Numbered from the stretch's first letter, positions 13,991 to 24,100 are shown. The stretch is DNA of 64,000 bases from a bacterium 210917-SL.2.15 (GCA_020555605.1 JAJCJC010000003.1:62001-126000); one strand, 5' to 3'. Program-made: numbers and translations. The notes: generated by a model from the letters alone, not told the origin.

Positions 13991-15096
13991 TGTTTAACAC
14001 TCTCCTTGAATAATTTTTTGAACAGGCGGTCCGTTTCCCGGATAAGATGGTGACAGTTGCCCTTTGCCGCATGGCTCCGCCAACTTCCGTATGACTGTTC
14101 GATTGCCGCAAGGGTAATTTTCCCCTTGTCCAGCAAGCCCCGCTGTTTCTTCAATTTCCGTTGCTCGTTACATTTGCTGTTCCTCCTTACCTTTCGCACG
14201 ATCTTCCCTGTGTCGGTCATATAGGTTCGGAATCCAAGGAAATCAATTCCGTTCCGCAATGGGAAAATATTTGTCTTGTTGTTCAGTTTCAGTCCCAGCC
14301 CGGCCACGTACTTTTCAATCTCCCAGCGGCAATACTGCAAATACGCCTTGTCCTCGTGAATCAAGTAAAAGTCGTCCATATACCGCCCATAATAGCGGAT
14401 TCCCAATTTCTCTTTTATGAAGTGGTCAAGCCCCGAAAGGTACATGACCGCGAACCATTGTGAAGTCTGGTTGCCGATCGGAATTCCGGGGTCGTCCGTG
14501 CTGTCAATGATCATATCAACAAGCCATAGAACGTCCGGGTCCCGGATGAAGCGGCGCACCATTGCTTTCAATGGCTCATGCGGAATTGAGTAGAAATATT
14601 TTGATATGTCGCATTTCAGAACCCAGCCGTCCGCATAATGGGCGGCGCGCGGGTCGGGCCGCGGCAACCCCTCCTCCCGGCACCGTTGTTCTTCCCGCGC
14701 TTTCCGCTCGAAATAATAGGACCGCATAAACGCTTCCAGTCGATACAGTCCGTCATGCGTCCCGCGCCCGGCCTGCGACGCGTAGTTGTCGCGGATAAAG
14801 GTACGGGAAAACGCTGGTTCTAACACATTGTCACATAAGGAATGCTGAACCACCTTGTCTTTGAACGCGTTGGTCATAACAATGCGTTCTTTCGGTTCGT
14901 AAACCCGAAATACGAAATATTCCGACGGGCGATAGGTTTTGTTCTTCAGCATTTCCGAAAGCAGGCAAAGGGCTTCCAAAAGGTTTGCTTCAAACTTCGC
15001 AACGCTTTCTTTTCCCCGTTTGCCCCGGCGGGCTTTTAGAAACCCTGCGTACAGGTTCCCGAAATCGTGGACCCGCTCGAATTCTGTTTGTTGCAT
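13975..15096 (-). CDS. DGR reverse transcriptase
   Basis: The 373-aa product is a group II intron-like reverse transcriptase. It has CDISKYF at 162-168 (first catalytic Asp), the DGR-type motif IGNQTSQ at 207-213, the YMDD box at 239-242, and a downstream IDFLGFRTY motif. There is no maturase or endonuclease domain, which fits a DGR enzyme. The ATG at 15096 (MQQTEFERVH) is preceded by AAGGAG, with a longish spacer of about 15 nt. Gene order in transcription is avd, TR, RT, target. The enzyme copies the TR RNA with A-specific errors, and the cDNA then replaces VR sequence. Confidence 0.95.
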   Translation of the reverse strand: MQQTEFERVHDFGNLYAGFLKARRGKRGKESVAKFEANLLEALCLLSEMLKNKTYRPSEYFVFRVYEPKERIVMTNAFKDKVVQHSLCDNVLEPAFSRTFIRDNYASQAGRGTHDGLYRLEAFMRSYYFERKAREEQRCREEGLPRPDPRAAHYADGWVLKCDISKYFYSIPHEPLKAMVRRFIRDPDVLWLVDMIIDSTDDPGIPIGNQTSQWFAVMYLSGLDHFIKEKLGIRYYGRYMDDFYLIHEDKAYLQYCRWEIEKYVAGLGLKLNNKTNIFPLRNGIDFLGFRTYMTDTGKIVRKVRRNSKCNEQRKLKKQRGLLDKGKITLAAIEQSYGSWRSHAAKGNCHHLIRETDRLFKKLFKESVKQWQKV

Positions 15097-15480
15097 AATA
15101 ATAAAAAATAACTCCTTGCCGTGTATAGAATCGGCCTTGCGGGGACGGCAAGCGGCCTGCGCCTGCCGTCGCAATGCTTCATCATCGGACCCCGCCGCGC
15201 GCCCGCGCCGGGGCGGAAACTGGTTCCCGTGGGCCTTGCTTCACCAATCTTGTGTTTACCGTCGCGCTGTCACCGCGGCGGAGGGATGCGGCTTCCTTTG
15301 ATAGTGGTCCTCTGTTTTCAGCCGTTGGCTTACTCATTCGCGGTATTCCACCAAAGCGGGCGAACGCCCCTGTTGCCGTTGTACGCGTTGTTCCAGTTCA
15401 TCGCGCCGGAGGAATTGACGTTGCGGACGTTGTACGAATTCGACGCTACAAGCCGCACCCCAAGAAAAACGCCCCGGCGA
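15097..15480 (-). ncRNA. DGR RNA: template repeat plus spacer
   Basis: The 384 bp between avd and the reverse transcriptase hold no gene. On the minus strand they comprise a short 5' flank, the TR (15446 down to 15352) and about 255 nt of spacer up to the RT start. In studied DGRs the TR and the adjacent spacer form the RNA that the RT-Avd complex uses for cDNA synthesis. RNA boundaries cannot be fixed from sequence. Confidence 0.75.
15352..15446 (-). repeat. DGR template repeat (TR)
   Basis: The 95-bp donor matches VR1 and VR2. Read on the minus strand it would encode SYNVRNVNSSGAMNWNNAYN and onward, with many AAC/AAT codons; such Asn codons, when A-mutated, give the widest amino-acid range without stops. 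Neighbouring codons without A (GTC, TCC, GGC, GCG) are unchanged in the VRs. It contains the boundary inverted repeat GGGCG-AA-CGCCC (15358-15369). Confidence 0.95.
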
Positions 15481-15894
15481 TCACCGCCGCGGCGCGTTTC
15501 CCCGTTGTCTGGATTCCGTGAACCGTTCGAGGTCCTTTTTTCTCCAACTGGCCGTCATCCGTTTTACTTCCACGGCGTACTTTGTCCACGCCGCGCATTG
15601 CGTCGTTGAAATCAGGTTCTTTCGTTCGGCCAGTTCGATCAAAAACAGCATGTCTTTACAACGTGAAAGGGCCTGTTTCTGTTCATACCGCCGTTCCCGG
15701 AATTCTCCCGCGTCCTGAACGTCAAGTTCGTTCGCGTCCTGAATATGAACCACGATTTCCCGCGCAAATTCCATCAGGTCTACGGCAAGTTTCCCGTGCC
15801 GCTTTGGAAAGCGGCGGGCGGTGGTCATGTCGTAGGTGTGAAAGGCTAAATCTTTCGCTTTCGTGATGATGATAAATTCTTTTTCATCCGCCAC
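15481..15894 (-). CDS. avd: DGR accessory protein, Avd-like
   Basis: The 137-aa product is all-helical and basic in parts (VVHIQDANELDVQDAGEFRE; RRYEQKQALSRCKDML), the size and character of Avd/four-helix-bundle proteins that bind the RT and DGR RNA. A GTG at 15894 after AGAGGTG is the likely start, overlapping the preceding gene. Its position immediately upstream of the TR supports the call. Sequence families in this group diverge strongly, so I rely on position plus helical character. Confidence 0.75.
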   Translation of the reverse strand: MADEKEFIIITKAKDLAFHTYDMTTARRFPKRHGKLAVDLMEFAREIVVHIQDANELDVQDAGEFRERRYEQKQALSRCKDMLFLIELAERKNLISTTQCAAWTKYAVEVKRMTASWRKKDLERFTESRQRGNAPRR

Positions 15895-16126
15895 GCCGCA
15901 AGCACCTCTTTCCCCGGATTTCTTCAATCTCCGACGGGTCCCCGTCGAACCGGAATCCCCATTCCGTGACGGTTAGAACCGCCTGCGCCCCGGTATAGGT
16001 TCGCCCGCTGATCGTCAGTTCGTCAGCGTCGGAATCGCACGCGGCGCAAGGCGGGTCCAGCTCCGCAAACAGATTCCCAATGATGCAGGACAGTTCCCGC
16101 CGTGTGCAGGCGTATTCCCTCAACAT
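15884..16126 (-). CDS. 80-aa protein between tail fibre and avd, unknown
   Basis: The ATG at 16126 overlaps the tail fibre stop and its own stop overlaps avd, so it is embedded in the fibre-DGR operon. It begins MLREYACTRRELSCIIGNLF and contains CAAC. I recognise no family. It could be a tail-tip or DGR accessory factor. Confidence 0.55.
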   Translation of the reverse strand: MLREYACTRRELSCIIGNLFAELDPPCAACDSDADELTISGRTYTGAQAVLTVTEWGFRFDGDPSEIEEIRGKRCLRRGG

Positions 16127-17007
16127 TCGATTCTGTTTCTGGCCGCGTTCCAAATGCCCTTTGTCATAACCACCCCGTCGAGGGAATCAAATTGCACAAG
16201 AAACGGGTTTCCGGTGATGTTGTTGAACAGTCCATCTTCCACGCGGGAAACGCGGCTTTCCAGCCCCGCAATAGCGGACAGGGCTTCCGCCGCGTCCGCC
16301 TCCGCCTGCTCTGCGGCCTCCGCGCCTGCGTCCCACGCGGCCCGCTCGCCCGGCTGAACGTGAACTTCTGTGTCCTCCGTGTGGTCGATCAGTCCGGCAA
16401 TGGCCGTGTCATAGTTCCCCATCGTCGTGGGGTTCACGTGAATGTCGCTGTTGTTCGCGTGGTCGTTCAGGGCGGTAACGTCTGCCTTTTTCTTAAACTC
16501 CGCGGCGTGCGCCGTCTGCGACGTGTTGTGGTCTGCAAGGTCCTTTTTCGTGGCCGTTACCACGTTCGGGTCGATGACAAAAGAGATCGCGCCCGTGTTG
16601 GAAATTTCGATGTGCATAGTCAGTTCAATTTCCCCGGCGGCTCCGCTGGTGATAATGACCTTTTCCGTGTCCGGCGTATTGCAAACGGCGATCATGTTCG
16701 GCTCTTCCGCGTCGTCGAACACGCCCATTTCCCGGATAGTCCAGCCGCCCACGTCGGAGGGGACCACCGCCACCACGTCAATCATGTTCGGGGATTTCTC
16801 GTTGACCTCCACGCGGTTTACCTTTCCGCGCCATTTCTCGCCCTTTAGGGCGGTCATTGTGGAATTCGGCTTGTAGTAGCTTCCGCCGCCGTCTCCCACG
16901 GCAAGGGTCGTAATATTGACTTTCTGGCCCTCCATGACTGCTTCCGTGACAAGCTGAATGCCTACGTCGGTCACAATACTTCCATATTTGTTTTCGATTT
17001 CCGCCAT
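16120..17007 (-). CDS. Tail fibre / tail-collar N-terminal domain protein
   Basis: The 295-aa product has an N-terminal phage tail fibre domain (about 1-150; GSIVTDVGIQLVTEAVMEGQ, VGGWTIREMGVFD) like those following gpI in P2-type phages. A linker with His-containing heptads comes next (about 150-260), then a short C-terminal tip. It attaches distally to the baseplate. The DGR adhesin downstream may be the receptor-binding partner. Confidence 0.8.
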   Translation of the reverse strand: MAEIENKYGSIVTDVGIQLVTEAVMEGQKVNITTLAVGDGGGSYYKPNSTMTALKGEKWRGKVNRVEVNEKSPNMIDVVAVVPSDVGGWTIREMGVFDDAEEPNMIAVCNTPDTEKVIITSGAAGEIELTMHIEISNTGAISFVIDPNVVTATKKDLADHNTSQTAHAAEFKKKADVTALNDHANNSDIHVNPTTMGNYDTAIAGLIDHTEDTEVHVQPGERAAWDAGAEAAEQAEADAAEALSAIAGLESRVSRVEDGLFNNITGNPFLVQFDSLDGVVMTKGIWNAARNRIEC

Positions 17008-17009
17008 TG

Positions 17010-17765
17010 TTACGCCTCCGTTCTGTTCTGCGGGAAGATTTCAAGTTTCCCGGTTTGCTGAATATAAGCGGCGCATAACGCGCGCCAATCTGCCCCCATC
17101 TTCCGGTAAACATGCGGGTAAATGTCCACGCGCACGCCGACGGTGTGGCCCGCTCCGGCCTTGATGCGCGCCGTTTCCTCGATGTCCTCCGCAAGATAGG
17201 GGTAAACTTCCAGTCGCACGCCGACGGAATGGACCGCCGCCGTGAATACTGCCGCTTTTTTCTCAATCTGATAACTGATTGCTTCCAAATGGGACCGGAG
17301 GTTTTTATAAAAGCGCACCCGCTCCAAAACCGCCGCTTGCCGGTCCGCCGATACCCCCGATTCCGTCGCGCCGATGATGACTTTGAACATGTACGGTTCT
17401 CCGCCGTACTCGAACCACTCTTGCACTCGCGTTCCGGGGAATACCGCCCCCAGCGCGGTTTCGACGGCGTATTTCGTCCCCAACCTCCGGTGAACGCGCA
17501 CGCTGTCCCGGATGGTCTGCCGCTTGACTTCGATCGGATAGGAATAGTCGTACCAATCCACATGCAGATCATAGGCCAGCACGTCAAGCGTCTGTTCGTC
17601 CAGTTCGTCAATCCGGGCGTATATGATGTTCTTCCCGATCTGCTGGACCGTCCCTTGCAACTGCTCCGCAATGACCCGCGCAAGGGCCGTCATGGTCGGG
17701 TCGTTTTTCAGGGGAGGGGGGAGGGACCGCGTATAATCTGCCGAATGCAGTTCGTTGTCATTCAC
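17010..17765 (-). CDS. Baseplate protein gpI-like
   Basis: The product (about 251 aa) matches P2 tail protein I (IDELDEQTLDVLAYDLHVDWYD, KRQTIRDSVRVHRRLGTKYA), with an extended C-terminal part repeating VGVRLEVYPY and VGVRVDIYPH. I choose a GTG at 17765 after GGGGGTG; the upstream extension overlaps the J gene and is less likely. It forms the baseplate wedge with gpJ and gpW. Confidence 0.82.
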   Translation of the reverse strand: MNDNELHSADYTRSLPPPLKNDPTMTALARVIAEQLQGTVQQIGKNIIYARIDELDEQTLDVLAYDLHVDWYDYSYPIEVKRQTIRDSVRVHRRLGTKYAVETALGAVFPGTRVQEWFEYGGEPYMFKVIIGATESGVSADRQAAVLERVRFYKNLRSHLEAISYQIEKKAAVFTAAVHSVGVRLEVYPYLAEDIEETARIKAGAGHTVGVRVDIYPHVYRKMGADWRALCAAYIQQTGKLEIFPQNRTEA

Positions 17766-18885
17766 TTTCCGCACCCCCGTTCGTAACGGCGGTCGTTCCG
17801 ATTTTCGCAACCTGATTGTCTTTCACCGTCGCAAAAGCTGGGGCGCGGACCTCCACCCGCTTTACCCCGGCTTGCATAAGCAGTTGAATCAAATAGGACG
17901 GGTTCACGTCCCGCCCCATCTTCTCCGCCTGCCATTTCTTGAACGCGCCCACCGCCGCGTTTACGTTCTCCGAAATCACGTCGTCGCTGATTGCGCCGCC
18001 CTCCTGTGTGTAGTAGGTCACGTCGATGTTGTATGCCACGGTTTCCGGGGCCTTGACGGTCACATGGTCGGTCAGCGGGCGCACCGTGTCCGCGTTCAGG
18101 ATTTCCGAAACCTCTTTCAAGATTTCTTCCTCTGGCAGTTCTCCGCCTGCCAGCAGAACCCGCACGTCCACTTCTCCCGGCTCCGGCGACGTGGCCTTTA
18201 CGTCCGCGATCAGGGCCGACGCGGATTTTGCGAAATACTCATATCCGCCCATCGGCCCCGCTGTGGAGTATGTTTCCACGCTCTCCCGTAGCCGTTCATA
18301 AAATGCCGCGTCGCTCTCTTCATCTGCGCCGCCCGCGCTCTCCGTTGTGTTCGACACGCTTTGAAAGTAGGGGAACACGTCAACCGCCTGTTTGATTTGC
18401 CCCGGAACAAAGCCGTTCCCGATTTCTCCCGCCTGCGTGCATTCCGCCGCCACGTCGCCGGACAACTGGCCCGCCGGAATGGTCAGGTCTTGAAGCGTGG
18501 CAAACACAACGTCGCCGTCCGGTGTTGCGCGGGTCCCCGCCGGGATGACGGTTGCGGTGTCAAGTTTGATGGACAGCGTATAGCGCAAAGTTGTTTTCGC
18601 CTTTTCCGGCTCCAATCGGTACGTGTCCTTGAACAGTTCTGCGAGGGAATCCAGATATTCCCCCTCCGCGTACCGCGGCACGTTCTGTTTTGCCGAAAAG
18701 TCGATGTTCACCCGCTCTTGAACGATGATGTCCGCCACCCACAAAACGAAAAGCCGCGCCGGGTCCGCCGGGTACAGCGTGCGCCCGGTGAACTTCTCGT
18801 ATGACTGAATCAGCGCGTTCACGATTGTTTCCGTGTCGGTTTCCACAAAGGAAATGTCCGGGTAACTCCTATTCGTCGCCGCCAA
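17758..18885 (-). CDS. Baseplate J-like protein
   Basis: The 375-aa product fits gpJ of P2-type contractile tails. Early motifs include YPDISFVETD and a conserved central region (PAGTRATPDGDVVFATLQDL, GEIGNGFVPGQI). The C-terminal segment SYLIQLLMQAGVKRVEV is typical. It overlaps gpW upstream and gpI downstream, so the cluster is translationally coupled. Confidence 0.9.
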   Translation of the reverse strand: MAATNRSYPDISFVETDTETIVNALIQSYEKFTGRTLYPADPARLFVLWVADIIVQERVNIDFSAKQNVPRYAEGEYLDSLAELFKDTYRLEPEKAKTTLRYTLSIKLDTATVIPAGTRATPDGDVVFATLQDLTIPAGQLSGDVAAECTQAGEIGNGFVPGQIKQAVDVFPYFQSVSNTTESAGGADEESDAAFYERLRESVETYSTAGPMGGYEYFAKSASALIADVKATSPEPGEVDVRVLLAGGELPEEEILKEVSEILNADTVRPLTDHVTVKAPETVAYNIDVTYYTQEGGAISDDVISENVNAAVGAFKKWQAEKMGRDVNPSYLIQLLMQAGVKRVEVRAPAFATVKDNQVAKIGTTAVTNGGAESE

Positions 18886-19192
18886 TGATCTTCACCTCCA
18901 CAATGGGAATCAGGGTCCCCGGCCTGTCCCCCAATTCAAAGGTCACGTTTTCCACCTCCGCCCGCGGCTCGAATTCCTCGATCGCTTCGAGTACCTCCGA
19001 AATCAAGATTGACTGCGCCGCCGGAATCGGTTTGTCAAGAAACCGTTGCGCCAGCCCCAAGCCCCGCTCCAACGGAACGGAAAATTTCGGCGTAGAAAGG
19101 ATGACCGCCACGTTCTGCAATACCTCTTCCGTGGTGTCCTCCGGCGCGAGGTTGATTTTTTCAAGGGCGTATGCCTTTACGGTGTAAGCCAT
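18869..19192 (-). CDS. Baseplate protein gpW / gp25-like
   Basis: The 107-aa product carries the GPW/gp25 pattern: RGLGLAQRFLDKPIPAAQ, then EAIEEFEPRAEVENVTFE. This family forms the inner baseplate wedge and starts sheath assembly. It overlaps gpJ by 17 bp. Confidence 0.85.
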   Translation of the reverse strand: MAYTVKAYALEKINLAPEDTTEEVLQNVAVILSTPKFSVPLERGLGLAQRFLDKPIPAAQSILISEVLEAIEEFEPRAEVENVTFELGDRPGTLIPIVEVKIIGGDE

Positions 19193-19203
19193 CGTCCGCC
19201 CTC

Positions 19204-19605
19204 CTATCTGCTCGAATATGATTGCATGGTTACGTTGACCGATGCGGCCAGCAGGTTCCCGCCCCGGTCGTATCGTTGCAGGGAATTTGACAGTTTGGTG
19301 ATGACCCACTTGTTTGTCCCATACGCTTTCGGGCCGATGATCAGGTAATGGGCCTCGCCCCGCCGCATGGTTTGAAGCAGGTTCGCAACCTCCGCAATGG
19401 GGTTCACGCCCAAAAAGACGGAAAAGAACATGGTGAAAGACATGCTTTCCACGTCCTGCCCTGTGAACTCCAAAAGCGGCTCTTTCAAATGCCGCTCGTG
19501 CGTGGCGTACTTCACCGAACTTTCCCATTTCAGGTCGTCAAACGTCTTGATGGATGACCGTGAGACGTAAAAGGTGAACGTCCCCCAGCTTCCGATTTCT
19601 GCCAT
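19204..19605 (-). CDS. Tail protein gpU-like
   Basis: The 133-aa product starts MAEIGSWGTFTFYVSRSSIK and ends ASVNVTMQSYSSR, matching the P2 gpU family (IGSWG.F.F.VS). It acts in tail tip or terminator assembly. Its ATG overlaps the stop region of gpV. Confidence 0.82.
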   Translation of the reverse strand: MAEIGSWGTFTFYVSRSSIKTFDDLKWESSVKYATHERHLKEPLLEFTGQDVESMSFTMFFSVFLGVNPIAEVANLLQTMRRGEAHYLIIGPKAYGTNKWVITKLSNSLQRYDRGGNLLAASVNVTMQSYSSR

Positions 19606-19607
19606 CG

Positions 19608-19943
19608 TCAAATCCCCCCAATCACGAACCCGTCCCCGTCCTCTGTCGGGAGGTAGATGCAAAGCACGTAATCCCCCGGCGACGGTAGCCATGGGCTGAT
19701 CTTGACGGCGTGGCTGTGGCCCGCAAAGGCCGCGTCGCCGCTTCCGCCGCTCTCGGTTTCCGTCCGTTGCGGCGCGTTCTGCGCCGGGATGAATGGCGCA
19801 TTTTTCAGAACTTTCAGTTCTCCCGAAACAATCGGGCTTTCTCCCTTGTCCGAAAAGGTCACACGGGCCGTTCGGTTCCCTGCGTTGACAGAAGAGACGA
19901 TGCCCGTTCGGACCATATTTTTCAAAACGGATAATTCGCTCAT
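19608..19943 (-). CDS. Baseplate assembly protein gpV-like
   Basis: The 111-aa product carries an OB-fold N-terminal domain typical of gpV spike proteins (VRTGIVSSVNAGNRTARVTF) and PGDYVLCIYLP. It is much shorter than P2 gpV (about 211 aa) and lacks the long beta-helical tip, so the spike may be completed by another protein. Confidence 0.75.
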   Translation of the reverse strand: MSELSVLKNMVRTGIVSSVNAGNRTARVTFSDKGESPIVSGELKVLKNAPFIPAQNAPQRTETESGGSGDAAFAGHSHAVKISPWLPSPGDYVLCIYLPTEDGDGFVIGGI

Positions 19944-20978
19944 TTAGTAGCCCTCCAGCACGCGGCGCAAGGTCAGATCGGTTTTATACCCGCTTCGGGA
20001 TATGGAATGTGTCGCCGTTTCGATGATGTACTTTCCGTCGAACGCCCCATACCCGGCCACCTGAACCGTTACGCCCGCCACAAGGCGCGCGTCCCCGGCC
20101 AGCTTGAACGATGCCTTGAATTCTCCTTTGTTCTTTTCCCGTAACCGCTTCATTGCCAGTTGCCGGGCCTCTTCACGGTTTGATACCTTTTCGTTGATTT
20201 CCAGCGTTTGGCCGCTCTTGTCCGCGTCCCGCGGGGTGTAGGTATATTCGATCGTCGTCCCCGTGGCCGGGTCTGTGTAGGACACGTGGCATTTGCTGTA
20301 CGCGGTGTCGTGCAGGCTCGTGGAAAAAGAATAGCTTCCCACGTCCGCTTTTCCCCGCTGGATGGTCCGCACCGCGTCTTTCTGCTCATACGCCGCCGCG
20401 TCAAACAGGACGATGATTTTTGCCGTGACTTTCAGGGAGATTCCAGCCGCTTTGCAAAGCCGCTGTAAAAATGTGATGTCGGATTCCTGCATTTGCTCTT
20501 TCCGCTGATAAAATGGGTCGGACGCGGATTCAAACATGCAGGTAAACCCGTTCGCCCCCGCAATCTCCTTTGCAATGCCGGAAAGCGTGTATTTCTCCCA
20601 CGCTTTCGTCTTTTTCTGTGTCCGAATGGTGGAGGCGTAGGGGATAGACCCGGCCTTGATGGTCGCTTTCGCGGGCGGGCCGCTTCCGTCCACTGTGTCC
20701 ACGGCGAACACGCCGCAGTCAAGAACCCGGTCTTTCCCGTCCGATTCCCAATTCTTTTGCACAATCACGGCGGAGATTTCCGCCCCCTTTGACGCGGAGG
20801 GCGTATTCAGCCAGCTTCCCAGCCATACGCCCTCCTTGTCGTCAAGGGATAGTTGCAGGTCGTCCGTCTTGTCCTCTTCGTTGTCCGTGTAGGTCAGCGA
20901 AAGAAGATGCTTGTTGATGTCCGCCGAAATATCCACCCCCGAAAAGGTCAGGCGGATAACCGCTCTTCTCGCGTTCAT
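19944..20978 (-). CDS. Tail protein gpD-like (late control D / hub)
   Basis: The 344-aa product belongs to the P2 gpD family, which forms the baseplate hub. Motifs include FSGVDISADINKHLLSLTY, QESDITFLQRLCKAAGISLK (written MQESDITFLQRLCKAAGI in the protein) and KGEFKASFKLAGDARLVAG. The ATG at 20978 follows AAAGGGGG. Confidence 0.85.
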   Translation of the reverse strand: MNARRAVIRLTFSGVDISADINKHLLSLTYTDNEEDKTDDLQLSLDDKEGVWLGSWLNTPSASKGAEISAVIVQKNWESDGKDRVLDCGVFAVDTVDGSGPPAKATIKAGSIPYASTIRTQKKTKAWEKYTLSGIAKEIAGANGFTCMFESASDPFYQRKEQMQESDITFLQRLCKAAGISLKVTAKIIVLFDAAAYEQKDAVRTIQRGKADVGSYSFSTSLHDTAYSKCHVSYTDPATGTTIEYTYTPRDADKSGQTLEINEKVSNREEARQLAMKRLREKNKGEFKASFKLAGDARLVAGVTVQVAGYGAFDGKYIIETATHSISRSGYKTDLTLRRVLEGY

Positions 20979-21184
20979 GCCGTCCCCCTTTTCCACGGCG
21001 GCAACCCCGCCGCAACCTGTGATTCAGGCTCCGGGATGGTCAGCACGATTCCCGCGGGGAACACGAAAAGGCGGCGGTATTCCGGGTTCAGCTTCATAAT
21101 CCTGTCCGTGTACGCTTCGTCGCCCAGCGTTTTATAGGCGATTGCGTCCCACATGTCCCCGGCTATGGTGGTGTATTTAGTCAT
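20975..21184 (-). CDS. Tail protein X (LysM-like)
   Basis: The 69-aa product fits P2 gpX with a LysM fold: TTIAGDMWDAIAYKTLGDE and a PAGIVLTIPE end. It overlaps gpD and the tape measure gene by a few bases. It bridges the hub and the tube. Confidence 0.85.
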   Translation of the reverse strand: MTKYTTIAGDMWDAIAYKTLGDEAYTDRIMKLNPEYRRLFVFPAGIVLTIPEPESQVAAGLPPWKRGTA

Positions 21185-24100
21185 AGTTCCGCCGCCTTTC
21201 GTCGTCCTCCTGTTGCCGCTTCCGCTCTTCGATTTCGTCCAGCAGTTCTTCGTCGTGCCTGCGTAGCAGTTCTTCGATGTCCTCCGCCTGCGCCTCGCTC
21301 CCAACATGGAAAACGGGCGCGCTGTGAATGACGATCGACGCTTGCCGCGCGCCGGACGCGATAGACGGTGCCGACACGCTGGGGGCCTCCGCGCCTGCAT
21401 AAGCCAGTTGCAGGGCCGGAACGCCAACCCCCGCCCGAATGGTGTTGACGGTGTTTGCGAGATTGCGGAAGATAGCCCCGGTTTCCGCCGCATTGAAAAC
21501 GGTCCGGTTCCTTGCATTCGTGACAAGTTCCGCGCCCGCTTCACCCGCTATGAACGTGTCAGGCGTGTTTTTCGTGCCTTTTGCAAAAGTCGGAATCAAC
21601 GGAATGTTGATGCCCTTTCCGCCGATGCCGGGGACCCAATCAGGAATTTTCAGTTTGTTCAGCCCGGAAATCACGCCGTTGATCAGGCCGATAATTCCGT
21701 TCAGAACGCCGCTTGCAATGCTTTTCAGGGAATTCCAAACGCCGCTGAATATCCCTTTCACGCCCTCCCACACGCGGGACCAATCCCCCGTGAAGATGCC
21801 CGCGAACACGTCCACAATGCCTTTAATCGCCGTCAGCGCGCCGGACACAACCCCTTGAATGGTCGTCAGCGCAACGCTGATAATATTTTGAATCGTCGGC
21901 ATAAGAAACTGAATCACGGACATAATGGCCGTTGCGATCGTCGAAACGACGGTTGCCAGCCCTTGCAGGATGGAAGCGATTGTCGGCGCCCAATCCGCGA
22001 ACGCCTGCGCGATCTGCGGAAGCACCGTTTGAACGATGAATGTAAAAATCTGTTCCACAATCGGGCGGACGTAGGTATTCACGAACTCGATAAAGCCGGA
22101 AAGGATATTCCACACAGTTTGCAAAACCGTGATCGCACCGTCGATAACGCCCGTCGCTTCCTCTCCGAACAGGTTGATCAGGAAGTCCCGCGCTCCGCCC
22201 AAGTTCCCGTCTGTGAAGATGCTCTGGATTGTGCTTCCGATATTCGAGATTGCGGACACGATTTTGTCGAACACTTCAACACCCGCGTCCCCGAACACGT
22301 TTCGGATAACCTCGCGCACCTTGTCCAGATTGTCCCGCAGGATTTGCACCGCCGAAATAATCAGGGTGATCACACCCACGACGGGAAGCACTTTCCCAAG
22401 AATGCCGCTGAACGGCCCCAAGATTGCGCCGCCCAGCTTTTGAAGCGGGCCGAACAGGGTTGACAGCTTCCCGAACCCCTTTGCAACCACGCTTCCAATC
22501 TTTCCAAGCGGACCCGCCGCAACTGCGGCCCCGGCCCGCCCCAATATTCCGGTAATGGTTCCCGCTACTCCGGTAAACGCCCGCGTAGCAACGCCGCCCA
22601 CGCCGGAAAATATGCGGGTAAACACGCCGCCCACGGCTCCGCCGATACCGGAAAACAGGTTTCCGATTTTCGTTCCGGCGAACATCTGCCCGAACGCGCG
22701 GCCTACGCCGCCCGCCGCGCTTCCGATTCCGCCGAAATACCCTGTGACGCTTTTTGCAACGCCCTTGACTTTAGACGCAAAGCCCACGGCTTCCACGCCC
22801 GCAAGGGCGAATTTGCCTTTGAACAGGGCCATGACCTTTTGAATGGTCAGTACCCCGCCTTTCAGGTCAAGAAATGCCAGCTTTGCCACCAGCCCCGCCG
22901 CCTTGAACGCCAGAAGTCCGGTGACAACCTTTGTGATCGTCCGTACCAACTCCGGGTTTGCATTGATAAACTCGGTCAGTTTGGAGATCAGCTCCGCGGC
23001 CTTTTCCGCGCCCTCGGTAAACGTCGGTAACAGCGCGTCGCCCAGCGCAATTTGTAGACCCTCAACCGCGGATTGCAACAGCGTTACTTTTCCTTGAAAG
23101 TTGTCCAGTTTGATTTGCGCCATTCGCTCCGCCGCGCCTGCGGAATTGTTGACCGAATCGGACAATTTTTGAAAATCTGCCTCGCTTGCATTGACGATCG
23201 CCAGCATACCCGCAAAGGATTCCTTGCCGAAAATGGCCGTTGCCGCCGCCACCTGCTCCGTTTCAGACAACCCGCCCAGACTGCTTCGCAGATTGTCCAC
23301 CACTTCGCGGAATGACTTCATGCTTCCGTCTGCATTCGTCAGGCTGATTCCGTACTTGTCCATGTACTCTTTCATCTGCTTTGTCGGCTTCGCCATGTTC
23401 GCAAGGGCGGTTTTCAGCGAGGTTCCGGCCACTTCCGACTTTATGGACGCATTCGCCATCAGGCCGATTGCAAGGGAAACGTCCTCAACGGAATATCCCA
23501 GCGCGCCCGCGACGGGGGCCACTTTTTGGAAAGTCGCGCCCATCATTGCCACGTTGGTATTTGAATTGCTCGACGCTTGCGCCAGCACGTCCGCAAAGCG
23601 GCCCGCCTGATCTGCCGTCATGTTAAACGCGGTCAGCGCGTCCGTCACAATGTCAGAAACCTGCCCCAAGTCCTCGCCGGATGCCGCCGCAAGGTTCATA
23701 ATGCCCGGCAAGCCGCCCAACATCTGGTCTGTTTTCCATCCGGCCATTGCCATGTATTCGAGGGCTTTTCCCGCTTCAACGGCGGTAAACTGCGTCGTCG
23801 CGCCCATTCTCTTTGCTTCATCCGACAAACGCTTCATTTCATCCGCGGTCGCGCCGGAAATGGCTTCTACGGTGGACATCTGCGCTTCAAACTCCGCGGC
23901 CTTTCTCACTGGCCCGGCGTAAATTGCCGTTCCAAGTGCCGCAAGGGTTCCGACGGTCCCCGCAAGTTGCGTTTTGGTCTTTGAAATCGCCGCGTTGTTC
24001 TGTTCCAACGCGGCGTTTACTTTTGCCAATTCCTCTTGACTTTTTTTGACCCGCTCGTAACTTTTGGATAATCGTTCGTTTTCCTCGGTCAGACGGGAGG

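Noticed and set aside
15097..15480. Plus-strand reading frames across the TR region as genes
   Set aside because: They overlap the TR and RT start, lack ribosome sites, and the region is explained as DGR RNA.
21306..22463. Long plus-strand open frames opposite the tape measure, capsid and tail genes (also 28.1-30.7 kb and 25-26 kb)
   Set aside because: They are antisense shadows of GC-rich coding sequence with no ribosome sites or domains; the minus-strand genes are recognised phage proteins.
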